NCBI RefSeq assembly: GCF_000186865.1 | Contig: NW_008705565.1 | Span: 191,927-255,926 of the forward strand | Source: Aureococcus anophagefferens | Taxonomy: Eukaryota > Sar > Pelagophyceae > Pelagomonadales > Pelagomonadaceae | Reading direction: 5' to 3' | Length of the DNA stretch: 64,000 nucleotides | Shown: positions 1 through 9,011 of the stretch, piece by piece | How positions within the stretch are numbered: the stretch's first letter is position 1 | How the letters are laid out: each line of letters opens with the position of its first letter | Translations under genes and position numbers: made by a program | Notes under the pieces: generated by a model | Told to the model about the DNA's origin: nothing | What the model saw: only the letters and a program-made list of their open reading frames with translations | The model's database searches: none

Positions 1-172
1 TGGCATCTTGTCCATCGCCTCGGAGAGCACTCAACACCGGCTTTGTGCTGTCACCTTGAGCTTCGGTGCGAGGGCGCATGGGCTGCCTCGCTGCGCGCGC
101 GTGCCCCTAGCGTTCACGATGTGCAGCCTCGTGCATGGTGGGCTGCCTCGCCGCGCGCCCCTAGCGCGCACG

Positions 173-1288
173 ATGCACGGATTCATCACTGCCTTGCTCG
201 CCGCCGCTTCCTACGCGCAGAACAACATCACGGAGGGACGACCGAGCGAGATCGTCTGGAGCGAGGAGCGCCTGGGCGAATTCGCGCGCGGCAACCGCTT
301 CGGCGGCCGCCGGCACGAGACCGTCGGCAGCCTCGCCGCCGACCGCGGCGCGCGCGCCTACCTGGGCCTGCGTCCGCAGGCGCGCTGCAAGGCGTTCGTG
401 CGCCTCGGCGCGACGAGCGACGGCGGCCGGCAGGCCTGCGTGCGGGGCGTCGACCAGGCGGCGGCCGACGCGCTGCAGTGCGCGTGGCGCTTCGACTCGC
501 GCTGGTGCAAGGGCTTCCCGGCCAAGGTCGCGCCGGAGGAGGTCCGGCGCGCCGCGGACGAGCTGCGGCGGCTGCTCGTGCGCGGCGGCGGCGACGACTG
601 CCTCGTGTACTCGTTCGGCGTCCGCGCGGACTGGGACTTCGACGAGGCCGCGGCCGCGCTGGGCTGCGAGGTCCACAGCTTCGATCCTACGGTGACTCCC
701 GAGCGCGTGCCCGATGGCATCACCTTCCACCGGATCGGCCTCGGCGCGCGCGACGGCGACGCGATCAAGCTGGCGGAGGCCGCGGACGCGGCCGCGGTCC
801 GCATCGCGGCCCTGGAGACGATCCGCTGCGAGCTCGGCCACGGCGACCGGCCGCTGACGATCCTGAAAATCGACATCGAGGGGCAGGAGTGGGAGGTGCT
901 GCGGGCGCTCTCCGGCGGCGACGCGCCGCCCGCGGCCCAGGTCCTCGCGGAGCTGCACTACTGGGGCGCCGCGTGCCTCGAGCGCGAGCGGCGCTGGTTC
1001 GCCGACGGCTCCTTCTGCAGCCCCGCCGTCAACCGGCACCGGTCCTGCACGACCTGGAGGCGCGTCTGTCTGGGCAGCCCGCCGTCGCCGGACGAACTGG
1101 GCGCCATGGCGGCGACGCTCAGGGGGCTCGGCGACGGCCACCTCGCGGTCGCGCGCGTCGAGCCGAACGCGTACTCCAACGTGCTCCTCAACGTGTCCAT
1201 CGCCACCGTCGCGGACCTCGACGTCCTGTGCTGCTACGAGTCGGCCATCGTCGCGACGCGGCCGCCGCGCGGCGCGACCTGTCGATGA
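173..1288 (+). CDS. Secreted METTL24/FkbM-like methyltransferase
   Basis: Predicted 371-residue protein with an N-terminal hydrophobic signal peptide (about residues 1-15). The core resembles the METTL24/FkbM class of SAM-dependent methyltransferases. Residues near 143-172 carry CLVYSFGVRADWDF and a following HSFDPT segment, the usual nucleotide-binding start. Residues near 230-243 carry ILKIDIEGQEWEVL, the most diagnostic motif of the family. The ATG at 173 was chosen because it directly opens the signal peptide; the open frame extends upstream but that part looks non-coding. Substrate is unknown; family members act on sugars or lipids in the secretory pathway. No intron is needed. Confidence 0.7.
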   Translation: MHGFITALLAAASYAQNNITEGRPSEIVWSEERLGEFARGNRFGGRRHETVGSLAADRGARAYLGLRPQARCKAFVRLGATSDGGRQACVRGVDQAAADALQCAWRFDSRWCKGFPAKVAPEEVRRAADELRRLLVRGGGDDCLVYSFGVRADWDFDEAAAALGCEVHSFDPTVTPERVPDGITFHRIGLGARDGDAIKLAEAADAAAVRIAALETIRCELGHGDRPLTILKIDIEGQEWEVLRALSGGDAPPAAQVLAELHYWGAACLERERRWFADGSFCSPAVNRHRSCTTWRRVCLGSPPSPDELGAMAATLRGLGDGHLAVARVEPNAYSNVLLNVSIATVADLDVLCCYESAIVATRPPRGATCR

Positions 1289-1410
1289 CTCAAGGAGCAG
1301 TGCACCATCTACCCGGAAGTAGCCACGCGTATGGGCTGCGTCGCGTGAGAGTGAGTTTAACAAATTGCGATTCATCGCGATCGCGCCTGCACCGGAGAAG
1401 CGAACGCGCC

Positions 1411-2229
1411 ATGGGGCTGCTGCGCGCCGTGGCTTTCGCATGCCTCGTCGCCATCGCGCGCTGCGACGAGTCGTCGCCGGAGGCGAAGCGGAAGAAGATC
1501 AAGATGCGCAGCTCGAAGCAGCTGCGCCAGATGCTTCACGAGGCCGAGGTCGACGTGCCCGCGGGGACGACGCTCCAGGGCCTGCGCGAGATCGCCTACA
1601 ACCACGACGTCGGCGTCAACGGCGAGGCGCCCAAGTCGACGCCGCTCGCCGACGGCACGGAGGTGAGCGCGGCCCTGTTCCGGCTCCTGGACCAGGACGC
1701 CGACGGCGTGCTGGAGCGCGCCGAGTTCGAGAGCGCGTGGGCGGGCCTGAAGCAGAAGGCGGCGGAGAGCGGCGTCGGCAAGGTCTCGGACACCGCGCCG
1801 ACGGACATCTTCGGGACCATGGACGTGGACGCGGACGGCCGCGTGAACCAGACCGAGGCGGCCCACGTCCTCGCGACCATGCTCGAGGTCGCCCAGGCCG
1901 GCAAGGGCGGCGCGGAGAAGCCGAAGAAGCCGAAGCGCGCGACGAAGGACGAGCTCCCGACGAACCTCGACCCGAAGAAGGCGAAGCAGGAGCTCCAGGG
2001 CATGGCCGAGCAGCTCTTCCGGCTCCTCGACACGAACTTCGACCAGAGCCTGGACAAGGACGAGATCCAGATGCTCGACGAGCTCGGCGCGACGTCCGGC
2101 GCGGGCAAGATGCCCTTCGGCGGGCCCGACCTCATGTTCGGCCAGATGGACGTCAACAAGGACGACATGGTCACGCGCGAGGAGGCGGCGGACCTCTTCA
2201 CCATGCTCGGCAACAGCCTCGGATTCTAA
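1411..2229 (+). CDS. Secreted or lumenal four-EF-hand calcium-binding protein
   Basis: 272 residues. A signal peptide (residues 1-18, ending near ARC) leads into a basic stretch and a helical segment at about 34-63 (SSKQLRQMLHEAEVDV) that resembles a small SAP-like or MANF C-terminal helical motif; that likeness is weak. Four EF-hand loops follow: 94-105 (DQDADGVLERAE), 138-149 (DVDADGRVNQTE), 207-218 (DTNFDQSLDKDE) and 247-258 (DVNKDDMVTREE). The first two have good ligand patterns. The third lacks the usual Gly at position 6 and the fourth has Asp there. A Lys-rich linker (about 165-195) separates the pairs. Probable role is calcium buffering or sensing in the ER or outside the cell. Confidence 0.75.
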   Translation: MGLLRAVAFACLVAIARCDESSPEAKRKKIKMRSSKQLRQMLHEAEVDVPAGTTLQGLREIAYNHDVGVNGEAPKSTPLADGTEVSAALFRLLDQDADGVLERAEFESAWAGLKQKAAESGVGKVSDTAPTDIFGTMDVDADGRVNQTEAAHVLATMLEVAQAGKGGAEKPKKPKRATKDELPTNLDPKKAKQELQGMAEQLFRLLDTNFDQSLDKDEIQMLDELGATSGAGKMPFGGPDLMFGQMDVNKDDMVTREEAADLFTMLGNSLGF

Positions 2230-2279
2230 GCGCGACGGGCCACGGCGGGTTTACGACGGGGAGCGCGACGCGCGCGGCG

Positions 2280-2357
2280 GAGCTCGATCGACGCGCCTCG
2301 CGCGACAGCAATGCTTGGGCAGTGCGACTGTCTCGCGAGAGCTCGATCGACGCGCCT
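2280..2357. repeat. Two direct copies of a 19 bp motif
   Basis: GAGCTCGATCGACGCGCCT occurs at 2280-2298 and again at 2339-2357, 59 bp apart, in the 279 bp between the EF-hand gene and TOM5, which converge here. The copies lie in sequence expected to be 3' UTR. Function is unknown. Confidence 0.6.
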
Positions 2358-2508
2358 TCTCGCGCGCAGGAAGTCCTCCGGCGAACGATCGCCGCCGCGG
2401 AGCGCGCGTCGGCGGCGGTCCGACCGCCGCGGGGCATCGTCGCCTCGCGCCAGGCTCGCGCCGTGTCGGCCGGCACGCGGGCCGCGCGCGCCGCGATCCG
2501 CCGCCGCT

Positions 2509-2670
2509 CTAGACCGCGAGCTCGTCGCCGAAGGTGTGCATGAGCAGGACGCTGCCGACGAAGAAGCAGACGTTCTTGTTGGCCCACATCTTGGCGAAGA
2601 CGCCCTTCATCGTCCCGAAGACGTTCTTCAGGCGTATTCTCACGGGAGAAAGAGCCTCCTCCTCGGCCAT
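2509..2670 (-). CDS. TOM5: TOM5-like mitochondrial import receptor subunit
   Basis: A 53-residue protein, the size expected of a small TOM-complex subunit. After an acidic N-terminus it has a basic stretch (VRIRLKNVF) and one C-terminal hydrophobic segment with the ending FFVGSVLLMHTFGDELAV. Plant TOM5 proteins end in a very similar pattern (hydrophobic helix, LMRSYGD, then a hydrophobic C-terminal residue), so the match is in the right place and in a protein of the right length. TOM5 is tail-anchored in the mitochondrial outer membrane and helps assemble the general import pore. The start at 2670 gives the family length; the frame stays open upstream to 2835 but with unrelated composition. 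Confidence 0.6.
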   Translation of the reverse strand: MAEEEALSPVRIRLKNVFGTMKGVFAKMWANKNVCFFVGSVLLMHTFGDELAV

Positions 2671-2981
2671 GTCTCGAGCTCTGTGTGCGCTGCGACGCTG
2701 CGGCGGCTGCGGTGGACCTCGGCTCGCCGGTCCAAGCACGGCAATCACGGCACCGCTTCGGCACTGCTTCGGCATCTTTGGCCGGAGCCCGATCTCGTCC
2801 ATCAGTGCCACTTCTACGTGCGATGTCCGCGTCAACGCCGGGCCGCGCGGGGACCGACGGGGTCACGTTCGACCGCTCGAACCCTCCACGCGACCGCGCG
2901 CTCGCGCGCGACGAGCTTTACCGCTTCGCCGGGGCCTCCGATCTCGCGAAACTGTCGACCCTGGCCCCATTTTAGGCAAAC
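2671..2981. other. Divergent promoter region of TOM5 and a plastid protein gene
   Basis: About 310 bp between the divergent starts of the TOM5-like gene (-) and the small plastid-targeted gene (+). Open frames run through it but with no recognisable protein signature. Its GC content is a little lower than the coding sequence. It presumably holds both promoters; no defined motif was recognised. Confidence 0.4.
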
Positions 2982-3245
2982 ATGCAGAAGACCATCCTCG
3001 CCCTCCTTTTCGGCGCCGCCGCGGCCTTTCAGGCCCCGCACCAGGCGCGCGCCTCCGTCGTTGTCCAGGCCGACCGCCGATCCTTCCTCGAGGGCCTCGT
3101 CCCCGCGGCGGCCGTCGCCGCCGCGCTCGCGCCCGCCGCCGCGTCCGCCGCCAAGCCGCCCCAGCTCCAGTCGATGACGCCGCCGCGGCGCGAGAAGACG
3201 GGCCAGATCAAGACTGGCAACGCGGGCTCCATCATGAAGAAGTAG
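2982..3245 (+). CDS. Small plastid-targeted, probably thylakoid-lumen protein
   Basis: 87 residues, most of it targeting sequence. A short signal peptide (MQKTILALLFGAAAA) is followed by FQAP, matching the A-F-x-P signature at the signal/transit junction of stramenopile plastid proteins. A second hydrophobic stretch preceded by two arginines (DRRSFLEGLVPAAAVAAALA) and ending ASA-A resembles a Tat-type thylakoid-transfer domain. The predicted mature part is only about 30 residues, basic, Pro- and Lys-rich, ending SIMKK. I could not match it to a known photosystem subunit; a small lumenal photosystem-associated protein is a reasonable guess only. Confidence 0.6.
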   Translation: MQKTILALLFGAAAAFQAPHQARASVVVQADRRSFLEGLVPAAAVAAALAPAAASAAKPPQLQSMTPPRREKTGQIKTGNAGSIMKK

Positions 3246-3324
3246 GCGGCGGCGCCGCCCAAGCCTCGCGACTCGGACGGGCTTCGTAAAGTGCCGCTCC
3301 GCCGATGATCCCTCCCAGGGCATG

Positions 3325-4503
3325 TTACTTCCGGGGCTTGAGCTTCGGCGCGCGGCCGATCTTCGGCGGCTTGTCGTCGCGCGGGGGCCGCTGGCTCCGC
3401 CCGTACCAGACGCCCTGGAGCCAGGCCTTGTCGAAGAGCCCGGGCGCGGCCGTCCGCTTGAAGCGGGGGCCCCAGGCGCCGAGGTCCAGGGACTTCTGGT
3501 AGTCCTCCTCCTTGAGGCGCACGCGCGCGAACTCCTCGACGCTGAGGCCGTCGGGCACGTACGCGCGCGACGCGCGGAGCTTCGCGGCGCGCTCGGCGAC
3601 GCGCGACTCGAACGTGAGGCCCGGGTCGACGTCCTTGGCGCGCCAGCGCGAAGCCAGCGCGGCGCCGACCACGCATCGTGCCGCGAGTCCCAAGGCGCCG
3701 CCGCCGAGCCCCGGCGCGGCGAGCGCGACGGCGCGCGTCGCCGCCGTCGGCAGCTTGAAGACCCGCGCAGCCGCGGCGTAGAGGAGGGCGGCGCCGACGG
3801 CGAGCACGGCGAGGAGCGCGGCGACATCGCGGGGGCACAGGTTCGCGGCGCTGGCCGCGCAGCGGCCGACGACGAGCGCGAGAGCGACGGCCGCGGCGGC
3901 CGGCGCGGCTTCGGCGACGAACGCGCTGTCGCTCATTGTTCTGTTGACCACGCAGCCGGCAGCGTATGGTACCAAAACATAGGTGGCGACGTCCACGCCG
4001 CCCAGAGGCAGCAAGCAGGCCGACAGCGCCGCCGCCAGCGCGACGTCGCCCCGCGCGACCGTCGCGAGGAGCGGGCCCGCGGCGGCCGCGGCGGCGCCGG
4101 AGACGGCCACGGCGTCGCGCGCGGCGACGAGCGCCGCCGCCTGGCAGCCGACCGCGGCCGCGACGGCGCGCGGACCCGAAATCGCCGCGCCGGCGCCGAC
4201 GCCCGCGAGGAAGACCGCCGCGGCGGAGACGGCATTTGCGGTGAGTTCGCTCACAATAAACGTCGGCCGGGCGGCGCCGACCGCCGACGCGGCGACGAGC
4301 GCCGCGGAGCGCTTGGAGACCTGGCGTAGGGACCTCAGCACCAAGGGCTCTGCATTACCAGGGCCACTATCGCGCATGTCCCCGGCGACGGCGCGCGTTT
4401 TGTGGAGCAACACATGGGTCGACGGAGGCGGAGCGAAAGCGTGCGACGCTGCTAGCAGCGCGCATAGCTTGACTGCCGCCGCGCGAGGACCCATCGATCC
4501 CAT
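3325..4503 (-). CDS. Plastid-targeted multi-pass membrane protein, unknown function
   Basis: 392 residues. The N-terminus has a signal peptide ending in SHAFAPPP, a clear ASAFAP-type plastid presequence. Residues about 65-285 are a run of Ala/Val/Leu-rich hydrophobic segments, perhaps 7-9 membrane spans. The last 100 residues are soluble and charged, with RVRLKEEDYQKSLDLGAWGP and a basic Lys/Arg/Pro tail. I do not recognise the family. The 65 bp between this start and the divergent gene at 4569 is AT-rich and contains overlapping palindromic GATC/ATCTATAGAT sequences, which may be a shared promoter element. Confidence 0.65.
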   Translation of the reverse strand: MGSMGPRAAAVKLCALLAASHAFAPPPSTHVLLHKTRAVAGDMRDSGPGNAEPLVLRSLRQVSKRSAALVAASAVGAARPTFIVSELTANAVSAAAVFLAGVGAGAAISGPRAVAAAVGCQAAALVAARDAVAVSGAAAAAAGPLLATVARGDVALAAALSACLLPLGGVDVATYVLVPYAAGCVVNRTMSDSAFVAEAAPAAAAVALALVVGRCAASAANLCPRDVAALLAVLAVGAALLYAAAARVFKLPTAATRAVALAAPGLGGGALGLAARCVVGAALASRWRAKDVDPGLTFESRVAERAAKLRASRAYVPDGLSVEEFARVRLKEEDYQKSLDLGAWGPRFKRTAAPGLFDKAWLQGVWYGRSQRPPRDDKPPKIGRAPKLKPRK

Positions 4504-4568
4504 CTATAGATCATCTATGATAGATCCGTGCGCGAGCTCAGCGTGCTCAGCGCAAGCAAGAGCATGGC

Positions 4569-6535
4569 TTGCAAGCCACGATGAACGACGACAACGCCGG
4601 CGATGGCTTCGCCTTCGTCACCGCGTTCCTGCGCGCCGTGCGCCGGCAGCAGGCCGGCACAATTACAAAAATCACGGCGTCGGCGTCCTACGTCGCGCTG
4701 ACGCTGGCGCCGACGACGGCGGGAGGCGAGTGGCAGAGCACGGCCGTCGCCTGCGTCGGCCAGGAGGCGCGCGCGTCGTCGCGCGGGAGCGTCGAGGCGC
4801 TCGTGCGAGGCATGCGCGAGGCGCGGCGCGACGGCCGCGCGCCCTGCCGCGTCGCGCGCGCGGCGGCGTTCCGCCACGGCCCGGCCGCCGCGGTCGCGCT
4901 GCGCGAGCGCGAGGGCGGCGCCGCGTGCTGCGTCGTCGTCGAGGCCGGCGGGCGCGTCGTCGTGTGGGCGTGCGCCGCGCGCTGGCGGCTCGCGGGCGCG
5001 TTCCGCCTCTTCGACGGCGCGCGCGGCCGCGCCGTCTCGGGCGCCGCCTACGACGGCCGGCGGCTCGCGTGGCGGGAGGCGGGCGACGGCGGCGACCGCG
5101 GCGTCTTCGCGCGCGCGCTCGGCGCCCGCGACGGCCGCCTCGCCGTCGGCCTCGGGGCGCGCCTCGCCCACGGCGGCGGCGGCGGCGGCGCCTTGGCCGC
5201 CGGGCGACGGAGGCCGGCGTCCGCGTGACCTACTACCCGGCCCGGGGCGGCGGCGCGTCGCTGCGCTGCGACGTCGCGACGGCCGCGCCGGGGCGCTGCG
5301 CGGCGGCCCCGCGCGGCGCCGGCTTCGCGCTGCTCGCGCCGACGGGGGCCGCCGCGTTCGACGTCGTGCAAGTCACCCGCGAGGGCGCGCGGCTCGCCGC
5401 GACCGTCGCGGGCGCCGTCGACGCCGGCGCCGCCGCCGCGGCCGCGGGCCTGGCCGCCGGCGACGGGCCCTGGGCCGCCGACGGCGTCGCGGACGTCGAC
5501 GGCGCGCTCGCCGCGGTCTTCTCGCGCGGCCGCGGCGGCCCGCGCGTTTTAGCGTGCTTCGGGCCGGCGCTGGAGCGTCGCACCGTCGCCGCCCTGCCCG
5601 GCTGCGACGGCCCCCGCGCGTCCCTCTGGGCCCAGTTCGGCCGCGTCGCCGTCGCGGATTTGGGTCTGTGCGTCGTGCGGACGGCGGCCGCGGCGGCCGA
5701 CGACGCGGCCGAGCCCGCGGTCCCCGCGGCGCCGCGGCCGCGGCCCGAGCTCGCCGCGTCGACGCGGCGCCGGCGGCCGAAGCCCGCGCCGCGGCACTCC
5801 GACGCCCTCGACGCGGCGCGGCGGCTCGCGGAGGCGCCGCGCCTCGCGAGCCCCTACAGCGTGCCTCGGGCGGCGGCGCTCGCGCGGTCGCTGGGCCTCG
5901 ACCCCGCGCGGGGCTTCGAGGGCGGCGAGGGCTTCTCGAGCATGCTCTTCCTCTGCCGCGACCGGCGCGGCGACGCCTGCTTCGGGTGCTTCGAGCTCCT
6001 CTGCCACCTCTTCCTCGCGCTCCGGCCCGAGCGGCTCGCGGCCTTTGTCGCTGGCGTCGCCGCGGCGTTCCGCCACCGGCGCCACGCGGACTCGTCGACG
6101 GACTCGCTCCTGTCGTCGTCGGGCGCCTCGACCGTGAGCTCCGACGGCGGGGGCTCGCTCTCCGACGGCGACGGGCGGCTCCTGCTCTGGGCGCGGCCGC
6201 CGTGGCCGCCAAACGGCGGCCGCGAGCTCCCCGGCGTCGCCGCGGCGGCCGCCGCGCCGCTGCCGCGGCGCCGCCAGCGCCGCGTCGACGCGCTCTTCGA
6301 CCGCCGCGCCGCCGCCTGCGTGACGCCGGACCCGGCCTGCCTCTCGCCGGCGCAGCGCGACGCCGTCGCGGGGCTGCGCGCGGCCGCGGCCGTTGTGCGG
6401 CGGCACCGCCGGAGGAAGCAGCAGCAGTCCGATCGAGGCGGCTCCGGCGAGGCCGACGGCCCGCGCCCGCCCGGCGACGAGGCAAGGCCACCTGAGGACT
6501 CGACTGCCCTGCGCCCACCCGGGGGAGCCGCGTAG
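4569..6535 (+). CDS. Unknown long protein, coding frame broken near 5145-5228
   Basis: Two overlapping open segments read as one gene. The first runs from ATG 4569 (or 4581) in one frame to a stop at 5226. The second continues in another frame through VTYYPARGGG to 6535. A 68 bp GT-AG intron at 5145-5212 would join them in phase (exon 1 is 576 bases). A GC-AG variant starting at 5142 also fits, and a one-base error in the GGC-run near 5172-5190 cannot be excluded. The spliced protein would be about 632 residues. It has no recognised catalytic motif; the pattern of short beta-like segments (ASLWAQFGRVAVADLGLCVV) could fit a beta-propeller, but this is weak. The C-terminus is basic and low-complexity. 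Confidence 0.5.
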
Positions 6536-6545
6536 GCGCGCCATG

Positions 6546-7238
6546 TTACTCCCTCGCCGTGTCGTCCTCGCTGTCGTCGCCGTCGATGTCCTCGATGGCC
6601 GGCGGCGCGGCCTCGCCAGACAGGTCGTCGATGACGACGTCGTGGATGTCCGCGAGGCTGTCCTCGGGCGGCGCCTCGTCGTCGCGCCGCAGCTCCAACG
6701 CGCTCGCGAACATCCAGCCGACGACCGTGCGATCCTTCTCCGTGCGCCGGTCGTAGACGTCTGTCTCGACGAGCGCCCTGTCGCCGGTGTCCTCGGCCGT
6801 CGTCACGACGTTGATCGACGCGCCCGGCTCCACCTCGAGGAGCGCGCGCGCCGCCGGGTCGAGCGTGTTGCGGATCGTGGCCTTGGCGACGGCCACGTGC
6901 GGCGTCCGCAGCCGGCCGTCCGTCTCGGGCTTCAAAAGCCGGAACTCGTCGAGCGTCATGGGCCGGTTCAGGAGGTCGAACTCCGCGTCCGTGAGCTCCG
7001 TGAACTTGCAGCCCTTGTCCCGCAGGTCCTTCGCCGTCGGCTTCGGCGTCATGTCGCCCCAGCAGAGCTCGATGTACTTCTGGCAGTCCTCCTTGACGAC
7101 CTTGGTCGCGAGGCCGATGACGGTCTTGAACTGGAAGCCCTTCTCCCCAAACTCCGGGTACTCGACGTGGTCCGGCATGAGGCCGTAGACCTCGTCGCGC
7201 ACGTGCCACATGACCTTCCAGTGGTCGCTCGTCGACAT
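6546..7238 (-). CDS. Unknown soluble protein with acidic C-terminus
   Basis: 230 residues from ATG 7238 (MSTSDHWKVMWHVRDEVYGL). No signal peptide or membrane segment. The first 190 residues have normal globular composition, with aromatic-rich stretches such as YPEFGEKGFQFKTVIG and CQKYIELCWGDM. The last 40 residues are strongly acidic (IDDLSGEAAPPAIEDIDGDD). The stop lies only 10 bp from the stop of the convergent gene ending at 6535. I do not recognise a family. Normal composition and a clean single frame with an ATG support a real gene. Confidence 0.6.
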   Translation of the reverse strand: MSTSDHWKVMWHVRDEVYGLMPDHVEYPEFGEKGFQFKTVIGLATKVVKEDCQKYIELCWGDMTPKPTAKDLRDKGCKFTELTDAEFDLLNRPMTLDEFRLLKPETDGRLRTPHVAVAKATIRNTLDPAARALLEVEPGASINVVTTAEDTGDRALVETDVYDRRTEKDRTVVGWMFASALELRRDDEAPPEDSLADIHDVVIDDLSGEAAPPAIEDIDGDDSEDDTARE

Positions 7239-7379
7239 GGAGCTCGGTCCGTCGAAGGCTGCCCGAGCGCCGCTCAGTGGATGATGATCATCGTGCTCGG
7301 AAAGGGAAGGTGGTCGAAGGTGCCGCTCTTTGTGAAGTTTGAGAGAGGGAGTTTTTGTGATGCTTGTGGCAAAACTTGC

Positions 7380-8852
7380 ATGCGCGCGCGCCTAGCGAAG
7401 CGCCCGCCGGCACTTGCAGAGCGCTCCTACGATCCGAAGCGGAAGAAGATGATGCTGGAGCGCCTGCTGCCCGGCGCGCCGTCGACGGTGTGGAAGATCA
7501 TCGCCATGGAGGGCATGGAGCGCTTCGCCTACTACGGCTTCCGCGCCATCCTCACGCTCTTCTTCGTGCGGCGTCTGGGCATGGCGGAGTCGACGGCCGT
7601 GAGCTACTTCGCGTTCACGAGCGCGCTGGCCTACGCGTCGCCGCTCCTCGGCGCGTGGCTCGCCGACGAGCGCTGGGGCCGCTTCGCGACGATCGCGGCC
7701 CTCGGCGCCGTGTACTGCTGCGGCATGGTCGTCCTCGTCGCGGCCGCCGCGGCGACGTCGACCGCCGGCGCGCTCGGCGCGCTCGCGCTCGTCGGGCTGG
7801 GCACGGGCGGCATCAAGCCCTGCGTGAGCTCCTTCGGCGCGGACCAGATCTCGACGGCCGACGGCGGCGACGACGACGCCGTGCGCGGCTATTTCAGCGT
7901 GTTCTACGCGTCGATCAACGTCGGGTCCGTGCTCTCCTTCGTCGTGACGCCCGTCGTCCGGAGCAGCTTCGGCTACGCCGCGGCGTTCTCCGTGCCCGCG
8001 GCGCTCCTCGCGCTCGCGCTCGCCGTCTTCGCGTCCGCGCGCAAGGACTACGTCGTCGTGCCGCCCAAGGCCGACGGCTCCGTGCTCTTCGCGCTCACGC
8101 GGGCGCTGTCGTCGGCGCCGTCGGACGACCCGGACGTCGCGGCGCTGCGAAGCAGCTTCTCCGTGCTGGCGATGCTGCCGGTGTTCTGGATGCTCTACGA
8201 CCAGCAGGGGAGCGTGTGGGTCGTGCAGGCGAGCGAGATGGGCACCTTCGGCGGCAGGATCCAGCCGGAGCAGCTCGGCGTCGTGAACCCGGTGCTGATC
8301 CTCGTTTTGTTGCCGCTCTTCGAGCGCTCGCTCTACCCGGCGCTCGCGGCCGCGCGCGTGCCCATCCGCCCGCCGCACCGCATGGTCGCGGGCATGGTCG
8401 TCGCGGCCCTGTCGTTCGTCGTCGCCGCCGGCGTCGACCTCGCGCTCCAGCGGGGCCACGAGCTGAACATCCTCTGGCAGCTACCGCAGATCTTCCTGAT
8501 CACCGTCGCGGAGATCCTGGTGTCGATCACGGGCCTCGAGTTCTCCTACACGCAGGCGCCGCGCGAGCTCCGCGCGTCCGTGTCCGCGATCTTCCTGCTG
8601 ACGACGTCCGTCGGCGACGTCATGGGCGGCGTCCTCTACGCGGCCGCGGGCGAGCGCATATCGCGGCCGACGATCCTGGGACTGTGTGCAGTCGCTATGC
8701 TCGCGAACGCGCTCGCCTTCGTCCGCGTCGCCCGGCGCCACTTCGCGGCGCCCGGCGACGTCCGACTCCGACGGGCCGAGTCGGACAACCTCGAGATGCT
8801 GCCCACGGTGAACGCGCTCCTCGGCGACGACGAGGAGGCCGCGGGGGCATAA
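7380..8852 (+). CDS. POT/PTR2-family proton-coupled oligopeptide transporter
   Basis: About 490 residues, the usual size for a POT (SLC15/PTR2) transporter. The first helix has the family EGMERFAYYGFRAIL pattern (E-x-x-E-R-F-x-Y-Y-G), which holds the proton-coupling ExxER motif. It is followed by LLGAWLADERWGRFATI (PTR signature 1) and near residue 172 by FSVFYASINVGSVLSF (PTR signature 2). Around twelve hydrophobic helices can be counted. Family members import di- and tripeptides, and some carry nitrate. Possible starts are 7281, 7380 and 7449; 7380 was chosen as the first ATG in sequence that looks coding. The acidic tail ends LLGDDEEAAGA. Confidence 0.8.
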   Translation: MRARLAKRPPALAERSYDPKRKKMMLERLLPGAPSTVWKIIAMEGMERFAYYGFRAILTLFFVRRLGMAESTAVSYFAFTSALAYASPLLGAWLADERWGRFATIAALGAVYCCGMVVLVAAAAATSTAGALGALALVGLGTGGIKPCVSSFGADQISTADGGDDDAVRGYFSVFYASINVGSVLSFVVTPVVRSSFGYAAAFSVPAALLALALAVFASARKDYVVVPPKADGSVLFALTRALSSAPSDDPDVAALRSSFSVLAMLPVFWMLYDQQGSVWVVQASEMGTFGGRIQPEQLGVVNPVLILVLLPLFERSLYPALAAARVPIRPPHRMVAGMVVAALSFVVAAGVDLALQRGHELNILWQLPQIFLITVAEILVSITGLEFSYTQAPRELRASVSAIFLLTTSVGDVMGGVLYAAAGERISRPTILGLCAVAMLANALAFVRVARRHFAAPGDVRLRRAESDNLEMLPTVNALLGDDEEAAGA

Positions 8853-9011
8853 TTGGACGAATTATCGACGGGGATCGCGCCGGATAGGCTCTGGCGGCCG
8901 CGGCCGCGGAGGCGTAGCCGGATCATTGACTTCATCATTGAAGAAAGTGCCGAGCCTCATTTCATACGATGGAATGCCCAACCTTCCCCACCGGAGTAGC
9001 TTCGTAACCAC

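Noticed and set aside
5226..5228. TGA at 5226-5228 as a second selenocysteine codon
   Set aside because: The sequence after it in the same frame is not protein-like, and no redox motif surrounds it. The good coding continues in a different frame.
3983..6518. Long open frames on the opposite strand and in other frames, full of Arg, Pro and Ala
   Set aside because: At this GC content stop codons are rare, so long frames arise opposite every gene. They lack balanced composition, motifs and sensible starts, and the same pattern recurs across the whole window.
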